A DNA stretch of 64,000 nucleotides from Lentilactobacillus kribbianus (GCF_013184075.1 NZ_JABEQQ010000001.1:785539-849538); one strand, 5' to 3'; shown: positions 10,482 to 18,989, counted from the stretch's first letter. Program-made: numbers and translations. The notes: generated by a model from the sequence alone, not told the origin.

Positions 10482-10533
10482 TTAAATTGATTAAAAGAAA
10501 AGAGACCGTCTCGATGGGAGAGGGTCTCTTTTT
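10272..10533 (+). repeat. Right copy of duplicated gpmA 3' end (attR-like)
   Basis: Direct repeat of 7063-7322. Homology begins sharply at CCACTATGGG and runs through the terminator. Confidence 0.9.
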
Positions 10534-10535
10534 AA
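10500..10535 (+). terminator. Native gpmA terminator
   Basis: AGAGACCGTCTC, loop, GAGAGGGTCTCT and a T run. Near-identical to the terminator at 7291-7326. Confidence 0.85.
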
Positions 10536-10556
10536 TAATTATGGTTGCCAATAGCG

Positions 10557-11057
10557 TTATTTCACTTGCTGTTCCGCCTGTTTAACCATGACATTATAGA
10601 GTTTATCCAAGTAGCGTTTTAATTCTGTCCCTTGCTTAAACCGGGAATAAATTCGCTCTGCATTTAGACAGAAGACGGCAATATCTTTCTGCTTTTTGCC
10701 TGGCACGGGGTAGTCCATGACAACTAGTTCATCATCACCGAAAAACATTGTGTCGTTTTTATAGGTAATGGGTTGGTGAAAAACATCTTCGATTCCGTTC
10801 AAGAAAGCCTGATTAAACTTAGTGTAATTACCAACGGGATGTAAGTTGTAGCCACCATAAATATCGCCATTATCGAATTCGGCTAGGAGCAGTTGTTGCC
10901 CGCGTGATTTTCGTTCAGATAAAAAGGCGGTAAAGCTGATGGGATCATTAGTATTGGTGGTATGAATTGGCTGGGCTTGCCAGGTAAGAGTGTTATTATC
11001 TCCTGATTTATCCATGGCTGCCTGTCGTTCTTTTCGTTTCCGGGCTCCTTTTCCCAT
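10557..11057 (-). CDS. Hypothetical protein with basic N-terminus
   Basis: A 166-residue, probably cytoplasmic protein with no membrane segment, starting MGKGARKRKERQ. The ATG at 11057 is preferred because AAAGG lies about 9 bases upstream; an in-frame ATG three codons earlier directly abuts the SD. The body is a mixed alpha/beta sequence (FTAFLSERKSRGQQLLLAEF, GDDELVVMDYPVPGKKQKDI). I do not recognise the family. Before the element inserted, it would have been the convergent neighbour of gpmA. Confidence 0.55.
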   Translation of the reverse strand: MGKGARKRKERQAAMDKSGDNNTLTWQAQPIHTTNTNDPISFTAFLSERKSRGQQLLLAEFDNGDIYGGYNLHPVGNYTKFNQAFLNGIEDVFHQPITYKNDTMFFGDDELVVMDYPVPGKKQKDIAVFCLNAERIYSRFKQGTELKRYLDKLYNVMVKQAEQQVK

Positions 11058-11241
11058 GATGATCATCCTTTCAGAATTAATAGCTCACCATTGAGTGTAA
11101 ACTATTCAATTAGGCAACTCAAATGGAACTGAAATAGCTGGTCACAACTTGCATAAATCTTAATAAGAGGTTAATTTAAGGGTTGGTATAATGTTTGCAC
11201 AGCATCAGTAACTTAATTATAAAAACGGTAGGAGAACTTAA

Positions 11242-11823
11242 ATGACAGATGCAGAAATTTTTGCGGCAATCAAAGCCGATTCTCAGAACGCAGAATATAC
11301 TTCCCGAAATATCCCACCTATTTATCAAGTTAATCCTCAAGCGGAAATATTGATTATTAGTCAAGCCCCGAGCAAAAAGGTTCAAGAAACCCAAATTTTT
11401 TGGAACGATCAAAGTGGTGACCGGCTACGAAAATGGATGAATCTCAGCCGAGAGGAATTTTACCATACCGATAAGATTGCTGTTTTACCGCTGGATTTTT
11501 ACTTTCCTGGGAAGGGACTTCATGGTGATTTACCACCTAGGCGAGGTTTTGCAGAAAAATGGCATGCACCTTTGCTAGAATTGATGCCTAACATCCAACT
11601 CACTTTATTAATTGGCGCATATGCTCAAAAATTTTACTTGCAGCAACGAGCCCAAAGAAATCTAACCGAAACGGTTCGACATTATCAAGAATACTTACCA
11701 CAATATTTTCCCATTGTACACCCGTCACCGTTGAATTACGGGTGGTTTAAGAAGAATCCGTGGTTTGAAGAACAGGTAGTGCCGGATTTGCAACAACGGG
11801 TAGCCAAGATTATGAAGAATTAG
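11242..11823 (+). CDS. Uracil-DNA glycosylase superfamily protein
   Basis: A 193-residue protein of the UDG fold. Motif A-like LIISQAPSKK (about 34-43) precedes FWNDQSGDRLRKWM, and motif B-like HPSPLNYGWF lies near residues 153-162. Relatives of this compact type are annotated as uracil-DNA glycosylase family proteins, but activity on uracil is uncertain because the canonical catalytic Asp motif is not obvious. AGGAG precedes the ATG. It is monocistronic with its own terminator. A second UDG-superfamily gene is at 44226-44846. Confidence 0.75.
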   Translation: MTDAEIFAAIKADSQNAEYTSRNIPPIYQVNPQAEILIISQAPSKKVQETQIFWNDQSGDRLRKWMNLSREEFYHTDKIAVLPLDFYFPGKGLHGDLPPRRGFAEKWHAPLLELMPNIQLTLLIGAYAQKFYLQQRAQRNLTETVRHYQEYLPQYFPIVHPSPLNYGWFKKNPWFEEQVVPDLQQRVAKIMKN

Positions 11824-11899
11824 GTTTATAAATTTGATTCCCTGTGAAACTAATTAGTAATTACTGAAGACAAGCTGGATTCATTGAATTGATTACAAC

Positions 11900-11937
11900 A
11901 AAGGAGACCTTCTTAATATGAGAGGGTCTCCTTTTTA
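11900..11937 (+). terminator. Terminator after the UDG-like gene
   Basis: Arms AAGGAGACCTTCT (11901-11913) and AGAGGGTCTCCTT followed by T residues. The loop-proximal sequence resembles the gpmA terminators. Confidence 0.85.
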
Positions 11938-11943
11938 CGTTTA

Positions 11944-12008
11944 AAGACGAACTATAAAATCTATAGAAAATCATTTTAAGAATTATAAGCATTAAAACAC
12001 GAACAATA
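11944..12008. promoter_or_regulatory. Two PurR-box-like sites upstream of guaD
   Basis: AAAGACGAACTAT (CGAAC at 11949-11953) and AACACGAACAAT (CGAAC at 12000-12004) both fit the Gram-positive PurBox pattern AWWWCGAACWWT. They are in the same orientation, 51 bases apart, and the second lies just upstream of the -35. PurR control of a purine salvage operon is expected from family knowledge; binding here is inferred. Confidence 0.6.
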
Positions 12009-12014
12009 ATTGTG

Positions 12015-12042
12015 TTGTTTTTGAAATAGTTTGTGATATACT
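12015..12042 (+). promoter_or_regulatory. guaD operon promoter
   Basis: -35 TTGTTT (12015-12020), 16-base spacer, -10 TATACT (12037-12042). Confidence 0.6.
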
Positions 12043-12089
12043 AAAAACATTCTTAAGGAATTAATTGAAATTCGAAGGGAGCAACTGAA

Positions 12090-13442
12090 ATGTACTCACA
12101 AGTAATTGCAGGGACGTATTTTACTTCAAAGGATGATCAGACGGTCCAAGTTGGTGAAAATATGCTGATTTGTATTGATGAACAGGGCAAGATAGTTCGA
12201 ATTATTGCTCATTCTGAACCAGAGTTTCAGCAAGTACGACAAGCTGCAGCAGAGCAACACCACTTACTTGAATTAGCAGGTAATGAACGATTACTACCAG
12301 GGTTTGTGGACGTACATATACATGCTCCCCAGTGGGCACAAGCCGGATTGGCCTTAGATCGCTCACTTAACGACTGGTTAAATACCTACACTTTTCCATT
12401 GGAGTCCCGGTTTGCTGATGATCAGTTTGCGTTAAAAGTCTATGCTAGTTTAGTGCAAACACTATTAGCCAACGGCACTACCACGGCGTTGATGTTTGGA
12501 ACCATTTATAATTCCAGTAATTTAATCCTAGCCCAGCAAGCAGCCAAATTTGGGTTACGGGCGTTAATCGGCAAAGTAGCGATGGATGATCCCACCCAAA
12601 CGCCAGAATATTATCGGGATGAATCAGCTACGGCAGCACTTCAAGCTACCCAAGAATTTATTGAAGCTATGTTTAACTTACAACAGCAAACGCAAACTAC
12701 CTTGTTACCGGTCATTACGCCTCGTTTCATTCCTAGCTGCACGAATGAATTACTGCACGGGCTGGGTGAGTTGGCTAAACGGTATGACTTACCGATTCAA
12801 TCTCACTGTAGTGAAAGTGATTGGGAAGATCAGTACGTGCAAGACCGTTTTGGTAAACGGGATGCAGACGTGCTGGATCAGTTTGGTTTACTGACTGAGC
12901 AAGCAGTGATGGCTCATGGTACCCAATTAACCGATGAGGATCTATCCTTGTTTCGTCAACGCCAAACGGCGGTTGCTCATTGTCCTATTTCTAACGTGTA
13001 CTTTGGTAATGCAGTATTTCCTACCCGAAAGGCTTTGCAAGCTGGTAACCAAGTTGGATTAGGAAGCGACATTTCTGGTGGTTTTTCACCCAGTCTGTAT
13101 CGCAATATGCAGCAAGCAGTAATGTCGTCACAAATGCTCACTGACGGAGTTAATAGTGAACTAGCTACTGGTCAACGAGGGGTACCTGATTCTCGAATTT
13201 CGATGAAAACGGCATTTTACTTAGCGACTAAAGGAGGGGCTCAGGCACTGAACTTACCAGTTGGTGCCATTGAAGTCGGCAAGCAGGCTGATTTTCAAGT
13301 AGTGAAATTGGCACCAGCATTAACTACAGAAAGTACCGATGATGAGTTGGAACGGCTTCTCTACCAAACCGAAAGCAAGGATATTAGCTGGGTAATGGTG
13401 GGCGGCAAACGAGTATATCAAAATCAGAAAGGACACAAATAA
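12090..13442 (+). CDS. guaD: Guanine deaminase
   Basis: Converts guanine to xanthine and ammonia in purine salvage. The 450-residue amidohydrolase has PGFVDVHIHAPQ with zinc ligands His76 and His78, HCSESDWE in the middle, MAHGTQL, and GSDISGG near the C-terminus, all typical of GuaD. GAAGGGAG precedes the ATG. The NCS2 permease ATG follows the stop with no gap, so they form one operon. PurR-box-like sites upstream suggest purine control. Confidence 0.92.
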   Translation: MYSQVIAGTYFTSKDDQTVQVGENMLICIDEQGKIVRIIAHSEPEFQQVRQAAAEQHHLLELAGNERLLPGFVDVHIHAPQWAQAGLALDRSLNDWLNTYTFPLESRFADDQFALKVYASLVQTLLANGTTTALMFGTIYNSSNLILAQQAAKFGLRALIGKVAMDDPTQTPEYYRDESATAALQATQEFIEAMFNLQQQTQTTLLPVITPRFIPSCTNELLHGLGELAKRYDLPIQSHCSESDWEDQYVQDRFGKRDADVLDQFGLLTEQAVMAHGTQLTDEDLSLFRQRQTAVAHCPISNVYFGNAVFPTRKALQAGNQVGLGSDISGGFSPSLYRNMQQAVMSSQMLTDGVNSELATGQRGVPDSRISMKTAFYLATKGGAQALNLPVGAIEVGKQADFQVVKLAPALTTESTDDELERLLYQTESKDISWVMVGGKRVYQNQKGHK

Positions 13443-14789
13443 ATGAAGGATGATCACGGAATCTTAATTGGCCCAGATGATAAGATTAGTAACACCCAAG
13501 CCGGATTGCTCGGCTTACAGCACGTATTAGCGATGGATGTTTACGTGCCACCTATTGTTTTAGCTGGGGCGGTAGCAATGGGCAGCGAAGCTACTTCGGG
13601 ATTGCTACAATCCACTTTCTTAGCGGCTGGCATTGGGACGATCTTACAAACCTGGTTCTTTATGAAAATGCCAGTGTCGCAAGGCCCCTCGTTTGTCCCC
13701 CTTGGAGCTGCGGCTGGAATTATCTTGGGAGCAGGTAGCCTTAACGGCGGGATGGCTAATCTGATTGGGGCTTCCTTAATTGGGGCGTTAATTTTGATAT
13801 TATTAGGAATCACCGGCGTTTTTCATAAAATTATTTCGGCTTTGGTACCGGCTTTAGTAGGGGGCACCATTATCACCTGTGTGGGACTATCACTGATTCC
13901 GACGGCCCTGAATTCTAATATTTTTCAAGCGAGTGGTAACGTTAATCAAAATATATTATTGGCTGCGGTCACGGCAACTACATTGTTAATATCAGTGATG
14001 ATTAGTATGAGATTTCCTAAACTACAACGCATTTTTAAGACTAGTTCCATCATTTTAGCGCTGTTAGTGGGATCGAGCTTGGCAGCCGTGATGGGGCGCT
14101 TTGACTGGCAGGCAGTGGCTAAGGCACCATGGGTTAGCTTGCCTAATCAAACGGTATTTCACTATGGTATTCATTTTTCTATTCCCGCTATTTTAACGTT
14201 TGTTTTGATTTACGCCATCTTGACTACGGAAACCACGGGAACTTGGTTTGCGATGGGAGCAGTCATTAACCGTGACATTAGTAAAAAACAATGGAACCAA
14301 GGAATCATTGGTGAAGGTGTCAGTTGTTTAATCGCAGCGTTAGTTGGCACTACGCCGGTAACTGGTTATTCCACCAATGCGGGGGTGATTTCCATTACGG
14401 GAATTGCTAGTAAACGTGTCTTCATTGGAGCTGGTATTTGGTTTATTTTACTGGGCTTTTGTAGTAAAATTTCAGCGTTTCTCGCTGCGATTCCAGCAGC
14501 CGTAATTGGCGGAGTCTTTGCCATTATCTGTGTCATCATTATGTTAAATGGCTTAAACGTTATTCGTAGTTTAGATACTAGTGAAGGCGATCTTTATGTT
14601 ATTGGCATTCCAATCATTTTGACGTTAGCACTAGTATTATTACCAGCTAAAGTATTAGCAGAAACTCCTCAAACGGTGCAATACTTACTGGGGTCGCCAA
14701 TTGCGGTGGCAGCCATTGCGGCCATTTTGTTAAACTTAATGATGCCGAAGCGAACTAGGGTTGATAAGTTAGCTGAGGAAAAAATCTAA
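13443..14789 (+). CDS. NCS2-family purine/pyrimidine permease
   Basis: Nucleobase:cation symporter of the uracil/xanthine permease family, 448 residues with about 12-14 membrane segments. The N-terminal GLQHVLAMDVYVPPIV is the family signature of the first helix, and GPSFVPLGAA and TTPVTGYSTNAGVISITGIA follow in the transport core. Its position immediately after guaD points to guanine, xanthine or related purines as substrate (inference). A terminator follows. Confidence 0.88.
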   Translation: MKDDHGILIGPDDKISNTQAGLLGLQHVLAMDVYVPPIVLAGAVAMGSEATSGLLQSTFLAAGIGTILQTWFFMKMPVSQGPSFVPLGAAAGIILGAGSLNGGMANLIGASLIGALILILLGITGVFHKIISALVPALVGGTIITCVGLSLIPTALNSNIFQASGNVNQNILLAAVTATTLLISVMISMRFPKLQRIFKTSSIILALLVGSSLAAVMGRFDWQAVAKAPWVSLPNQTVFHYGIHFSIPAILTFVLIYAILTTETTGTWFAMGAVINRDISKKQWNQGIIGEGVSCLIAALVGTTPVTGYSTNAGVISITGIASKRVFIGAGIWFILLGFCSKISAFLAAIPAAVIGGVFAIICVIIMLNGLNVIRSLDTSEGDLYVIGIPIILTLALVLLPAKVLAETPQTVQYLLGSPIAVAAIAAILLNLMMPKRTRVDKLAEEKI

Positions 14790-14810
14790 GCGATTAATGA
14801 ATCACTTTAA

Positions 14811-14854
14811 AAAACATTTCCGAATTGAAACTGATGCGGAGGTGTTTTTATTTT
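14811..14854 (+). terminator. Terminator after the guaD operon
   Basis: AAAACATTTCCG (14811-14822) pairs with CGGAGGTGTTTT (14837-14848) through some G-T pairs; T-rich sequence follows. Confidence 0.7.
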
Positions 14855-14947
14855 GGGCGTTGATAAACTGCTAACGGCTTTAGAAACCGATTTCAATGGT
14901 GTACAATTGTTTCAACTTCATTTTTGAATCAGAAAGGAAATACTACT

Positions 14948-16009
14948 ATGTACTTAGCGACACACGAACTAAAAGCTAATAAAGGCCGCTACGGCTTAGT
15001 GATTTTGATGCTATTTTTAATTGCTTACTTGATTTATTTTCTGACGGGGTTAGCTTATGGCTTGGCTTCTAATAATCGGTTGGCAGTCGATCAGTGGGAT
15101 GCGAGTCGGATTAGCATCAGTAAATATGCTGATGGTAACTTAGCGGCTTCTACCTTGTCAGGAGTCAACTTAAAACAGTTGAACTCCAACCAAGCACCAG
15201 TCGGAGAAATGAACGCGGTGGCTACCTTAAATGGTGGTGATGATAACATTGATGCTACGATTTTTGGGATTAAGTTTCAAAGCTTTATTAAACCGCAGTT
15301 AACTAAGGGGCATCAGGTTAAAGCTGACGAGCAGGTAGTTGTTGACGAACAGTTCAATGCCGGTAAGGTTAAAATCGGGGATCGTTTGAAAATTAATGGC
15401 AGTCACCAAAAATATCAGGTGGTTGGTCTCACGCAATCAAATTTATACGGGACATTACCGGTAGTGTTTACTACTTTAAAAACTTACAACCAACTGAAGT
15501 ACACGAATGCCAATGCCGGCAATATTAGTGGCATTGTTTACAAGCATAAAAAAGACGTTAAAAATGTGGAAAATGCTAAAATCATTACGCCCAAAACGTT
15601 AATTGAAAATATTCCTGGTTATAGTGCCCAAAATTCTACTTTTAGTCTGATGATTGGGGCCTTATTCATCATTGTCTTGTTTATCGTTGCCATTTTTATG
15701 TATATTTTGACGGTACAAAAAATTAGTGTTTACGGTATCATGCGGGCTCAAGGAATTAGTAGTAAAACTTTGGTCAATAGTATTGTCGTTCAAGCATTGA
15801 TTCTTGGTGTGATCGGAGTGGGATTAGGCTTAATTGCTAATCAACTGACCGTCTTAATTTTACCAGCGGCGATGCCGTATGCTAATAATGGGATGTTAGT
15901 AGGTGGCTTTTCAATGGGACTGTTACTAATGGTTATTTTGGGATCAGTCTTTTCCATTCGCCAAATTCTCAAAATTGACCCAATCAAAGCGATCGGAGGG
16001 GCAGCATAA
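14948..16009 (+). CDS. ABC transporter permease, FtsX/HrtB-like
   Basis: A 353-residue permease with one N-terminal membrane helix (about 14-37), a large extracytoplasmic domain and three C-terminal helices, the MacB/FtsX layout. The N-terminus (HELKANKGRYGLVILMLFLI) resembles HrtB heme-export permeases. ATG 14948 is chosen because GAAAGGA is well placed; an in-frame TTG lies 24 bases earlier. The stop overlaps the ATG of the ATPase gene (TAATG). Heme or another toxic small molecule is a likely substrate, unproven. Confidence 0.8.
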   Translation: MYLATHELKANKGRYGLVILMLFLIAYLIYFLTGLAYGLASNNRLAVDQWDASRISISKYADGNLAASTLSGVNLKQLNSNQAPVGEMNAVATLNGGDDNIDATIFGIKFQSFIKPQLTKGHQVKADEQVVVDEQFNAGKVKIGDRLKINGSHQKYQVVGLTQSNLYGTLPVVFTTLKTYNQLKYTNANAGNISGIVYKHKKDVKNVENAKIITPKTLIENIPGYSAQNSTFSLMIGALFIIVLFIVAIFMYILTVQKISVYGIMRAQGISSKTLVNSIVVQALILGVIGVGLGLIANQLTVLILPAAMPYANNGMLVGGFSMGLLLMVILGSVFSIRQILKIDPIKAIGGAA

Positions 16010-16671
16010 TGGCAGTGTTAGAGTTAAAACAAGTTAGTAAAACGTTTGGTAGTGGTAATACTGAAATGACGGCGGTAGCACCTTTAGATCTAGCGATTGA
16101 TGCGGGGGAGTTTATCATTTTGACGGGGCCTTCTGGTTCCGGTAAAACCACCTTGTTAACCATGATGGGCGGCTTATTGACGCCGACGAGTGGTCAAGTT
16201 TTGCTTAATGGACAGGACTTAGGCCAAATGACGGAAAAACAACGAAGCCGAGTGCGTTTTGATCAGTACGGCTTTATCTTGCAATCTTCCAATCTAATTC
16301 CATTTCTAACGGTAGCCGAACAGTTTGAATTGGTCGATCGGCTTAGCAAACAAAATCATGATGGATACGCCGACCAGCTATTAACGGCGTTGGGAGTGGC
16401 TGATGAAAAGACCAGTCTACCCGCTAAATTATCGGGAGGACAGCGTCAACGAGTGGCCATTGCCAGAGCGTTATACAACCATCCGGCCGTTATTTTTGCG
16501 GATGAACCGACCGCGGCACTGGATTCTAAGCGAGCCTTTCAAGTTGTGCAAACCTTGAAATCCCAAGCTAAAGAACACAACGTGGCCGTGATTATGGTGA
16601 CCCACGATGACGATTTGTTGGCGGAAGCGGATCGAGTGTATACGGTGGTGGATGGGAAAATTAAAGAGTGA
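16009..16671 (+). CDS. ABC transporter ATP-binding protein, HrtA/LolD-like
   Basis: A 220-residue ATPase with Walker A GPSGSGKTT (about 41-49), the signature LSGGQRQRVAIARAL, Walker B VIFADEPTAALDS and the switch His in MVTHDD. It partners the FtsX-type permease encoded by the overlapping upstream gene. No regulator of the HrtR or HssRS kind is adjacent. Confidence 0.9.
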   Translation: MAVLELKQVSKTFGSGNTEMTAVAPLDLAIDAGEFIILTGPSGSGKTTLLTMMGGLLTPTSGQVLLNGQDLGQMTEKQRSRVRFDQYGFILQSSNLIPFLTVAEQFELVDRLSKQNHDGYADQLLTALGVADEKTSLPAKLSGGQRQRVAIARALYNHPAVIFADEPTAALDSKRAFQVVQTLKSQAKEHNVAVIMVTHDDDLLAEADRVYTVVDGKIKE

Positions 16672-16678
16672 TATTAAA

Positions 16679-16707
16679 AAGCAGTCCTATTCAGGGCCGC
16701 TTTTTTT
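16679..16707 (+). terminator. Terminator after the ABC genes
   Basis: AAGCAGTCCT and AGGGCCGCTT with a 4-base loop and one mismatch, then seven T residues. Confidence 0.85.
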
Positions 16708-16760
16708 ATGCGATAATTAAGGACATAATAGCTACTCATTAAATTAATTAAACAAAAGCC

Positions 16761-16791
16761 TTGCAGGTGACGCAACGTCAGGAGGTATAAA
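16761..16791 (+). promoter_or_regulatory. MerR-type promoter with operator dyad
   Basis: TTGCAG (16761-16766) and TATAAA (16786-16791) are separated by 19 bases, the long spacer typical of MerR-activated promoters. A perfect dyad TGACG-CAA-CGTCA (16768-16780) sits in the spacer. It would drive the merR-like gene at 16812, so autoregulation is likely. Confidence 0.8.
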
Positions 16792-16811
16792 TAAAGCATG
16801 GAGGTGAGACA

Positions 16812-17537
16812 ATGACGCAATATACATCGGGAGAATTAGCCAAGATAACCGGTGTTTCTATTCGGACGATTCGATATTATGATCAACAGGATTTGTTGCA
16901 CCCGGCTTCAACCCTTAATGGCCGTAGAATTTACAATGATCGAGCGATTACGGTATTAAAAACCATCTCCTTATTAAAAGTACTCGGTTTTCATTTAACT
17001 GATATTCGCCAAATTTTAAAGCAAGAAAATCCAAATGATTTTATTCAGGCAAACTTGGATGAGCAATTGCAATCATTTAAAACAGAAATTGATGAAGCTC
17101 ATCAATCTATTGCGACCATTAAGGCGCTGCAGCCATATTTGAGTCATCTCAATGATTTGCCGATTACACAGATTGGAGCGATGGGGGATATTATGGAAAA
17201 TAAAAAAGCATTACGCAATACTAGAATTACCTTGTTTACAGCAGGAATTATCATCGATATTGTTGAAATAGCGGCGTTTGTACTAAGTTTGCGAACCGGA
17301 CAATGGTGGTGGTTTATTGGAGCAATCGGGTTTGCGATTGTCGGAGCTATCTGGTTGGTGAACTTTATGTATCGACGGGTAGCCTACGTGTGCCCTAATT
17401 GTGGCTTCATTTTCCGGCCGACTAAGAAAGACTTCTTCTTTTCTGCTCATACCTTTGCCACTCGTAAGCTGAAGTGTCCACACTGTCACGAAACTAATTC
17501 TTGTTTAGAAATTAGTGCTGAAGCTCAAGAATATTAG
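16812..17537 (+). CDS. Membrane-anchored MerR-family regulator with C-terminal zinc ribbon
   Basis: A 241-residue protein. Residues 1-70 are a MerR winged helix (TSGELAKITGVSIRTIRYYD), and about 78-112 form the dimerisation coiled coil. Two membrane helices follow (about 138-160 and 166-186), then a zinc ribbon with Cys194, Cys197, Cys222 and Cys225 (CPNC, CPHC). Classical MerR metal or drug pockets are absent; the sensor may be the membrane or zinc-ribbon part (inference). GGAGGTGAG precedes the ATG. The promoter has the MerR 19-bp spacer and dyad. Confidence 0.85.
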   Translation: MTQYTSGELAKITGVSIRTIRYYDQQDLLHPASTLNGRRIYNDRAITVLKTISLLKVLGFHLTDIRQILKQENPNDFIQANLDEQLQSFKTEIDEAHQSIATIKALQPYLSHLNDLPITQIGAMGDIMENKKALRNTRITLFTAGIIIDIVEIAAFVLSLRTGQWWWFIGAIGFAIVGAIWLVNFMYRRVAYVCPNCGFIFRPTKKDFFFSAHTFATRKLKCPHCHETNSCLEISAEAQEY

Positions 17538-17541
17538 CCAA

Positions 17542-17573
17542 AAACCAAGCTCTAAAGGAGCTTGGTTTTTTTA
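17542..17573 (+). terminator. Terminator after the merR-like gene
   Basis: AACCAAGCTC and GGAGCTTGGTT with a short loop followed by seven T residues. Confidence 0.9.
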
Positions 17574-17645
17574 AGGTTTATTAATGAATAATGAAACCAA
17601 TTAGCAGTACAATAAGGACAACTAATTAAGAGGAGAACAACTAAT

Positions 17646-17798
17646 ATGACCGAAAAGCGATCAGCAACTGAGCAGCTACATGAGCGTAGCGTTGACGGTA
17701 TCTGTCCTAATTGTCATCGCCAAATGACCATTCATTACGGTCTCAATCGTTGTCCACATTGTCGTTTTATTTTTAAATCTAATTTTAAGGTTCAGTGA
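17646..17798 (+). CDS. Small zinc-ribbon protein
   Basis: A 50-residue product from ATG 17646 with GAGGAGA upstream. It contains CPNC and CPHC pairs separated by 14 residues, a minimal zinc ribbon, and no membrane segment. The motif matches the C-terminal ribbon of the MerR-like protein encoded 110 bases upstream, which may indicate shared ancestry. The metalloprotease gene starts 34 bases downstream with no terminator between them, so the two may be co-transcribed. Confidence 0.65.
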   Translation: MTEKRSATEQLHERSVDGICPNCHRQMTIHYGLNRCPHCRFIFKSNFKVQ

Positions 17799-17832
17799 GT
17801 ATACTGGATGGATCACAAAAGGGGATGAGGAC

Positions 17833-18513
17833 TTGAAGAAAATTAAATCAACCATAGTTGTAGTAATTCTAATTTTAGGTGGTTGGTGGGGATTTAACCA
17901 CACCGATGACATTAGTCAGTTTACCCAAAAAACGATGCAATTTTTGAACATGAAAGCTGTAGATTTATTCAGTTCTCAATCGTCATCATCAACCACTTCG
18001 AAGGTGAAGGGAGCCGAAAATTATACTGGAACGCCCATTGAACCCATTATGAATAATATTAACTTGAGTAATAAATATCGTTATCGGTTTGATAAAGACG
18101 TTCCAAAGGCCGCCCGGAAGGTCTTCTTAGATGCGGTTCGTGTGTACAATAAAACGGGCATTGTAAAGTTACAAGCATCTGGCAAAGCTAGCAACACCAT
18201 TACTTTTTCGATGTATCATAAAAAAATGCCAGCCAATCAGGGCAACATTGAACTCGGTATCGGGGGGCCGAAAATTATCACTCGCACCGGGATTACCGGT
18301 ACTACTAGTATCAATCAGGCATCTGCCAAATTAAACGGTGATTATAATGCTGCCTTTAGTGATTCCGTTACAATTCATGAGCTTGGGCACGCACTGGGGC
18401 TTGATCACAGTAGCAGTCCCAAGTCGATTATGTATCCAGTCACGCAAGGACGATCACGGTTAAGTGACGCGGATATTGCTGGTCTACGGCAAATTTATGG
18501 TAAAGCAAGTTAA
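17833..18513 (+). CDS. Matrixin-like zinc metalloprotease, secreted or membrane-anchored
   Basis: A 226-residue protein. It starts at TTG with GGGGATGAGG upstream. The N-terminal hydrophobic helix (about 7-22) is a signal or anchor. The catalytic zinc motif HELGHALGLDH has ligands His182, His186 and His192 with Glu183 as catalyst, and SIMYP is the Met-turn, as in metzincins of the matrixin group. A Ser/Thr linker lies before the catalytic domain. The substrate is unknown; surface protein processing is plausible. A paralogue occurs at 45032-45607. Confidence 0.85.
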   Translation: MKKIKSTIVVVILILGGWWGFNHTDDISQFTQKTMQFLNMKAVDLFSSQSSSSTTSKVKGAENYTGTPIEPIMNNINLSNKYRYRFDKDVPKAARKVFLDAVRVYNKTGIVKLQASGKASNTITFSMYHKKMPANQGNIELGIGGPKIITRTGITGTTSINQASAKLNGDYNAAFSDSVTIHELGHALGLDHSSSPKSIMYPVTQGRSRLSDADIAGLRQIYGKAS

Positions 18514-18520
18514 AAATAAA

Positions 18521-18556
18521 AAGGACCCCACTCAATTGAGTAGGGTCCTTTTTATT
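18521..18556 (+). terminator. Terminator after the metalloprotease gene
   Basis: AAGGACCC and GGGTCCTT arms around an inner CTCAATTGAG palindrome, then a T run. Confidence 0.9.
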
Positions 18557-18707
18557 TTTAACGATAACCACCGCGTTTTCTAATGAAAACCTAGGGTTAA
18601 CTACATTATTTTTAATAGCAGTAAAAACTGATTATATCAAGCGTTGTGATTGTTATTCATACTTTTTTAATTGCAAACCAGTTCGCAAATCAAGTGCGCA
18701 CCAGCTT

Positions 18708-18989
18708 TTATTGATCGACTTCTTCCACATCCATTAAAACTCGTCGTTCTGGATGAGGCTTGGAATCTCGAAAGATTTCTACTTCCGGTCCACGGGTTTT
18801 TTGACGAGTACGGGTACGAGCCGTTTGATACTTTCTAATCTGACTTCTAACAAATAAAAACAAACCAATGATTGCAGCAACGACGGCGACAAACAAAATT
18901 ATCCGCCATGCCAAAATCATCCCCACTACAAGAATGAGGGCCGACAAGACAAATCGTAACGGACTGCGATCAAACAGGTTAAGGGTCAA
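18708..18989 (-). CDS. Small membrane protein, hypothetical
   Basis: A 93-residue protein starting at TTG, with GGAGG 8 bases upstream on the minus strand. One or two hydrophobic segments (about residues 12-46) are followed by a very basic stretch (RSQIRKYQTARTRTRQKTR) and an acidic tail. I do not recognise it. It stands alone, transcribed towards the terminator of the metalloprotease gene. Confidence 0.55.
   Translation of the reverse strand: MTLNLFDRSPLRFVLSALILVVGMILAWRIILFVAVVAAIIGLFLFVRSQIRKYQTARTRTRQKTRGPEVEIFRDSKPHPERRVLMDVEEVDQ

Noticed and set aside
12050..12090. Purine riboswitch before guaD
   Set aside because: No conserved riboswitch core is present in the leader; the PurR-box-like sites explain purine control better.
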